A stretch of DNA of 20,413 nucleotides from Planctomycetota bacterium (GTDB lineage Bacteria; Planctomycetota; GCA-002687715; DRQF01). The position numbers and the translations under genes are program-made. Under the pieces are notes generated by a model. It did not search any database, was not told the origin of the DNA, and saw nothing but the letters and a program-made list of their open reading frames with translations. This document shows, in pieces, positions 16,842 to 20,413 of the stretch (position 1 is the stretch's first letter; the number at the start of each line of letters is the position of its first letter). Location of the stretch: NCBI GenBank assembly GCA_015485455.1, contig WFTN01000056.1, positions 1 to 20,413 on the forward strand, in the 5' to 3' direction.

Positions 16842-17534
16842 ATGAAAATCACGCGCGTTCTGGGTGTCACATCCCTCGTTTTCCTTTCCATTTTCTGCCT
16901 ACCCTTACCATCAGCCTCAGCTCAGCATGGTGGATTCGGAGTTTATGGCCACGGCTCCTATGGCTTTAATTCCCATCGTTCCAGCGCCGTTCGCCACTAC
17001 TACAATGGGAACAATGCCTTTAGACACAATAGCTTCGGATTCAATGGTTACGGTTACAACGGCTATGGATACAACCCCTACGGCGTCAACGCCCACAGAT
17101 TCGACGCCCTGGGTTACAACAACTTCGGTTTTGGTGGGTACTCACCCTACGGTTATGGGAATGGATATGGCCTCGACTACGGTGGCTACGGAACCATCTA
17201 TGGTCCCGGCATTGCTCAAGGACTCACCTACAACCGCATTACAAGATTTGGTCGCCGCCATACGTCCACAAGGTTTATCGACAATGGTGTTACTTTGGCC
17301 CCGGAGTATGTCGAAAAAAACAGTCGCAGGCGGTCACGGCGCAGGCAGCCCCAAGAGAGTTCATTTCGCCGTCAGCGCGAGAGCCGACCCTCAGCAACAG
17401 CAGCCACCACAAAACGCCCTCGGGGTTTTAAAGTAGCAAGTCGCTTGGCCCCAGAGGCACTCCCTCGCTTGAAAAAGCCAAGCGCAAACGCTTTCCTCGT
17501 CAAAAAGAGAAGCTCTTGGGACAGGAAGAACTGA
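16842..17534 (+). CDS. Secreted Gly/Tyr/Asn-rich low-complexity protein with Arg-rich tail
   Basis: I do not recognise a family for this 230-residue protein. It has a clear Sec signal peptide (positive start, hydrophobic core, PSASAQ) with likely cleavage after residue 27. Residues about 28-125 are a low-complexity tract of Gly, Tyr, Asn and Phe with imperfect units such as NGYGYNGYGYNPYG. The C-terminal third is strongly basic, with RRRSRRRQ and many Lys, Arg and Pro. GGAG lies 7 nt before the ATG. The stop overlaps the start of the VWA gene (TGATG), so the two are translationally coupled and likely work together outside the cytoplasm. It could be a structural, adhesive or matrix protein; that is inference. 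Codon use matches its neighbours. Confidence 0.8.
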   Translation: MKITRVLGVTSLVFLSIFCLPLPSASAQHGGFGVYGHGSYGFNSHRSSAVRHYYNGNNAFRHNSFGFNGYGYNGYGYNPYGVNAHRFDALGYNNFGFGGYSPYGYGNGYGLDYGGYGTIYGPGIAQGLTYNRITRFGRRHTSTRFIDNGVTLAPEYVEKNSRRRSRRRQPQESSFRRQRESRPSATAATTKRPRGFKVASRLAPEALPRLKKPSANAFLVKKRSSWDRKN

Positions 17535-19036
17535 TGCAATTAAGACCGATCTATTTGAGCTTGGTCATTGTCTTGACATTGGCAAATCTTGGTTTCGCCA
17601 CAGACTTGGCATTCTCGACAAGAACACAGCAAACTGACGAAGGCTCCCACACTGAAGAGGGACCCCAATCAAAACCAAGTCATTCGAATTCCGACGAGAC
17701 CAGAAATCCACAGGGTGAGCCACTGACACTCCAAGCAACTTTAGGAAACTCTGTCTACTCAAGAACAACACCCAAGCGTTTGGTTCTCAAGGTTGACCTG
17801 GTGGCCAAGTCAACCAAGCCTATCCACAGAAAACCCCTCAACCTTGCCCTGGTTTTCGATCGTTCTGGTTCGATGGCCAAGCAAAAGAAATTCGAATATG
17901 CCATTCAAGCGGCCAAACTGATCATTGAAAACTTGTCTCCTGAAGATGTCATCTCATTGATCATCTTTGGCGACGAGGCTGTCACACTTTCTCCTGCTGG
18001 ATATGCCGTCAACAAGGAGTTTCTGTATCACTGCCTGGCAGATTTCAAGCCAGAGGGAAACACCAACCTCAGTGCAGGAATGTTAGAGTCATTTGCACAA
18101 ATTGACTCTATGAGCCAGGAAGGCCAACACAAACAAGTCATTGTCCTCACCGACGGCTTGGCAAATCGTGGAGTATCAAACCCTGCCAAAATCACTGGCA
18201 TGATCGAGCAGGCCAGAAAGCGAGGAATCCACCTTTCCACCATCGGCTGTGGCAGCAAATTTGACGAAAAGCTCATGGTCGACATGGCCACAGCTGGTTC
18301 TGGACGCTACACCTTGGTGAAAGAACCGGAACGAATTCCCGAAGCCGTCGCCAACGAACTTAACGGTTTTCTAGCCGTGGTGGCTCAAAACGTCAAATTG
18401 GATGTCCGCCCGAGCCGAGGTAATCCCATTACACGGGTTTACGGTGAGCTCATACCTGGGCCCACAATGAAGCACGGTGCTGGTATCGGTGACATGCGAG
18501 ATGGGGAAAGCAAGATCATGCTCTTGGAGATCAAACCAGGGGCCCGAGAAAGAAATGGATCACTCCAAGTCTTGGTCACTGTGACCTATGACGACCCAGA
18601 ATCTGGAAGCCGCAAGACACAACAAGTCAACGTCACAGCCAGATATGATGCGGCCTACAGCGCGGTTCAGGCCAGTGAGTCTCGAAGCGTTCTGCTTTAT
18701 GCCAATGTCTTAAATGCCATGGAAGAGGCTCAGGCAGCCATCGAAAGTTTGGACACCAAGCTCTTCAATTCTCTGCGTAAATCCTTCGAGCAGATTTATG
18801 AAGAAACACGCGCCCACGCGATTGTGACCAGCGACCAGTTATTGTTGAATCAAACTTTCTTGCTCAATCACTTCATGGCCGAACTTTGGGCCGCAAGTCA
18901 GAACGCCCCATTGCATGATCATGCAGAGGCGAGGCGGCAACTTCAAAAAGATGTGGAGTACCAGCGCTACCTGCTTGGCCACCACCGCAAGCCCAAAGCC
19001 GGCAGCAAGGAACATGAGGAGCACAAAGAGCACTGA
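17534..19036 (+). CDS. Secreted von Willebrand factor type A domain protein
   Basis: A 500-residue exported protein with a VWA domain at about 100-270. The complete metal-ion-dependent adhesion site is present: DRSGS (109-113), the threonine in NTNLSAG (near 177) and TDG (near 207). The N-terminus MQLRPIYLSLVIVLTLANL is a signal peptide or membrane anchor, followed by a Ser/Thr/Glu-rich spacer. After the VWA domain comes a beta-rich region and then a helical part; the protein ends in a charged KEHEEHKEH tail. It resembles YfbK-like secreted VWA proteins. The ATG at 17534 overlaps the preceding stop (TGATG) and has GGAAGAA just upstream, so I reject the upstream in-frame start. It probably binds a protein partner; the coupled Gly/Tyr-rich protein is a candidate. 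Confidence 0.88.
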   Translation: MQLRPIYLSLVIVLTLANLGFATDLAFSTRTQQTDEGSHTEEGPQSKPSHSNSDETRNPQGEPLTLQATLGNSVYSRTTPKRLVLKVDLVAKSTKPIHRKPLNLALVFDRSGSMAKQKKFEYAIQAAKLIIENLSPEDVISLIIFGDEAVTLSPAGYAVNKEFLYHCLADFKPEGNTNLSAGMLESFAQIDSMSQEGQHKQVIVLTDGLANRGVSNPAKITGMIEQARKRGIHLSTIGCGSKFDEKLMVDMATAGSGRYTLVKEPERIPEAVANELNGFLAVVAQNVKLDVRPSRGNPITRVYGELIPGPTMKHGAGIGDMRDGESKIMLLEIKPGARERNGSLQVLVTVTYDDPESGSRKTQQVNVTARYDAAYSAVQASESRSVLLYANVLNAMEEAQAAIESLDTKLFNSLRKSFEQIYEETRAHAIVTSDQLLLNQTFLLNHFMAELWAASQNAPLHDHAEARRQLQKDVEYQRYLLGHHRKPKAGSKEHEEHKEH

Positions 19037-19101
19037 TTTCTCTCCTCATCTTTCGCCATGAAAACGGCAGATAAAGGCCCTCATCAAACAGAACCTCTTT
19101 T

Positions 19102-19125
19102 GGGGGCTCCAATCCAGGAGCCCCC
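19102..19125. repeat. Perfect 9-bp stem-loop after the VWA gene
   Basis: GGGGGCTCC, a 6-nt loop (AATCCA) and GGAGCCCCC form a perfect GC-rich hairpin 65 nt after the VWA stop. No T-run follows on the plus strand, so it does not look like a standard intrinsic terminator. It may still end transcription, protect the 3' end of the mRNA or serve as a protein-binding site. Confidence 0.6.
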
Positions 19126-19185
19126 CGCTCAATCATAAGATGTGGCCAATGAACGTGTTATGAGAGAAAGGGCATCGCTATTGCT

Positions 19186-19212
19186 AACCCCTCAATGAAA
19201 TCCCCAGGGGTT
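19186..19212. repeat. 7-bp inverted repeat in the leader of the CDP-alcohol transferase gene
   Basis: AACCCCT (19186-19192) and AGGGGTT (19206-19212) can pair around a 13-nt loop, about 120 nt upstream of the ATG at 19331. It may be a leader hairpin. A short repeat of this size could occur by chance. Confidence 0.3.
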
Positions 19213-19330
19213 CCGCCGCCCTCCCTACCCACGTCTGCCGTCGTTCAACCTCGAAGACGCTTCAAACCCCGGTGGCCCCTTGTTACAAGGAGCCTCGATT
19301 CTTGATGATTTTGTCTACGAGGTATTGATC

Positions 19331-20113
19331 ATGGCTTCTGCCTGGAATGAAATTAAGGCCCTTCACAAGCAATCCACCTTTGGAGCCAAAGAAGGCCTCG
19401 CATTCAAGCTTTTTTCACGGCCTCTTGCCTCTTTGATTCTTTACTTCATCAAAGACTCAAAAATCACGCCCAACCAAGTGACCATCATGTCCTTGATCGT
19501 TGGCCTCATCGGCACAGCCACCCATATTCTGTGGCTCAGCTATGCTGGCCTCATCGTCGGTGGCGCCCTCTTCATGATTGCCCACATGTTAGATGCCTTG
19601 GATGGTCAATTAGCAAGAGCCCGCAAGGCTGGCTCGGTGATCGGCATGTTCTTCGATTTCTTCATCGATGAGCTGAAAGCCTACTTCGTCTACATGGCCA
19701 TCGCATTCAGGCTCTATCAGCAGACCAACAATGGGGTAGAAATCAAGCTTCTCCAGCCCATTGTTGATTGTTGGGGCAGTTCAGAGATCATTCTCTACAT
19801 CGCCGTGATCGGTATGACCGGTTTAGCCATTGGCATCTCCTGCACCCAATTCGTCAAACGGCAGGAGTGGCTCGATGCCTTCCCTCCAGGGGAAGGGGGC
19901 GGTGAGCCCAGCCCATTGGCCAAACTCATTGGTATCATCGAAAAAGGGGGTAAATTCGTGGTCGACTACCCCAGCTACATCATCTTGGTATGCCTGATCG
20001 ACATGGTCGAAATCTACTTCTTGATCTACACCTTGGTCATCTGCCTCTATGCCACCCGGGCTTTGTCTCAGATTTCCTTGAAACTCTGGCGCGTCAACCC
20101 CTACGCCAAATAA
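19331..20113 (+). CDS. CDP-alcohol phosphatidyltransferase family membrane protein
   Basis: A 260-residue integral membrane enzyme that, by family, transfers a phospho-alcohol from a CDP-activated donor to an acceptor alcohol in phospholipid synthesis. The complete signature is visible: D88-x2-D91-G-x2-A95-R96-x8-G105-x3-D109-x3-D113, binding two metal ions and the CDP donor. An amphipathic N-terminal part (SKITPNQVTIMSL) precedes about six hydrophobic segments. A charged loop (KRQEWLDAFPPGEGGG) lies in the second half. ATG 19331 is chosen because GAGG lies 8 nt upstream; an in-frame TTG at 19280 lacks support. The acceptor (glycerol phosphate, inositol, serine or other) cannot be told. It is monocistronic or first of a unit with the next gene. 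Confidence 0.87.
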   Translation: MASAWNEIKALHKQSTFGAKEGLAFKLFSRPLASLILYFIKDSKITPNQVTIMSLIVGLIGTATHILWLSYAGLIVGGALFMIAHMLDALDGQLARARKAGSVIGMFFDFFIDELKAYFVYMAIAFRLYQQTNNGVEIKLLQPIVDCWGSSEIILYIAVIGMTGLAIGISCTQFVKRQEWLDAFPPGEGGGEPSPLAKLIGIIEKGGKFVVDYPSYIILVCLIDMVEIYFLIYTLVICLYATRALSQISLKLWRVNPYAK

Positions 20114-20222
20114 GATATCCCCTCCTGACCAGAAGGAAGGCGGAAATGTGAAAGGCGAGCTGACCTGGAAGCGTAGATTGAGTAAACTCCGCTCCCAGTC
20201 AGTTCCGTGTTTTGGAGATCCC

Positions 20223-20413
20223 ATGCGACGCCTATCCGCCCTCACACTCTTCTTGTGCCTGTTAACTCCCCTCCTTCCTGCTCAATCTGAGAAGAAAGAT
20301 TTCTCCCTCAAACAAGCGGTCATGAGGCCATTTGGCTTTTCGGCACGGAAGTTGGCCGCACTTCAATGGCATCCGAACGGTCAAAGCGTCACCTGCTTCA
20401 AACGCTCCATGAG
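20223..20413 (+). CDS. Exported protein, partial; probable N-terminus of an S9 prolyl oligopeptidase/DPP-IV-like protein
   Basis: The last 63 codons in the window are an open frame that runs off the right edge. The start is ATG with GGAG 5 nt upstream. It has a typical signal peptide (MRRLSALTLFLCLLTPLLPAQ). The mature start FSLKQAVMRPFGFSARKLAALQWHPNGQSVTCF fits the beginning of S9 peptidases with a beta-propeller domain, where a W-x-P-[DN]-G motif marks the first blade. The catalytic domain is outside the window, so the family call is tentative; another propeller protein is possible. Confidence 0.6.
   Translation, partial: MRRLSALTLFLCLLTPLLPAQSEKKDFSLKQAVMRPFGFSARKLAALQWHPNGQSVTCFKRSM

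Noticed and set aside
17046..17180. Short tandem DNA repeats in the Gly/Tyr-rich gene as a CRISPR or satellite array
   Set aside because: The units are imperfect, in frame and explained by coding for Tyr/Gly/Asn-rich peptide units.
16864..17436. 190-codon open frame overlapping the Gly/Tyr-rich gene in another frame
   Set aside because: It has no ribosome-binding site and only a Met/Thr/Pro-rich composition, a by-product of the repetitive codons of the real gene, which has a signal peptide and GGAG site.

Overview
This window comes from a free-living bacterium with a respiratory chain and an exported proteome; the Sec signal peptides and complex I set suggest a Gram-negative type. Several features narrow the options: NuoC and NuoD are fused, NuoG is unusually short, NuoH carries an insertion, and an exported VWA protein and a probable exported S9 peptidase lie nearby. 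They do not let me name a phylum from sequence alone. Base composition and codon style look uniform, and I see no insertion sequences, integrases, tRNA or rRNA genes, or CRISPR arrays.

Left part (1-9034, minus strand): a tightly packed complex I operon, nuoA-B-CD-E-F-G-H-I-J-K-L. Genes overlap or sit 0-14 nt apart, and nuoL runs off the left edge. The set codes for the peripheral arm (NuoB, CD, E, F, G and I with their Fe-S and FMN sites) and part of the membrane arm (NuoA, H, J, K, L). NuoM and NuoN are presumably further left. A plausible sigma70-type promoter with an inverted repeat in its spacer lies just upstream of nuoA.

Middle part (9178-12774, minus strand): three overlapping genes for a xanthine dehydrogenase/aldehyde oxidase-type molybdenum hydroxylase, ordered molybdopterin subunit, 2Fe-2S subunit, FAD subunit. 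They point into the nuo operon. If the physiological acceptor is NAD+, the enzyme would supply NADH to complex I, but the substrate cannot be read from the sequence.

Right part (12994-20413, plus strand): an orphan RmlC-like sugar epimerase/cupin; a 645-residue membrane protein joining a ZIP-like module to an SO_0444/ArsP-like permease with a His- and Cys-rich tail; a zinc-dependent aspartoacylase/succinylglutamate desuccinylase-family enzyme whose start lies inside the permease gene; a 351-bp non-coding stretch; a secreted Gly/Tyr/Asn-rich protein with an Arg-rich tail, translationally coupled to a secreted VWA-domain protein; a CDP-alcohol phosphatidyltransferase; and the first 63 codons of an exported protein resembling the N-terminus of S9 prolyl oligopeptidases. 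The most unusual items are the ZIP-permease fusion and the Tyr/Arg-rich secreted protein paired with the VWA protein.
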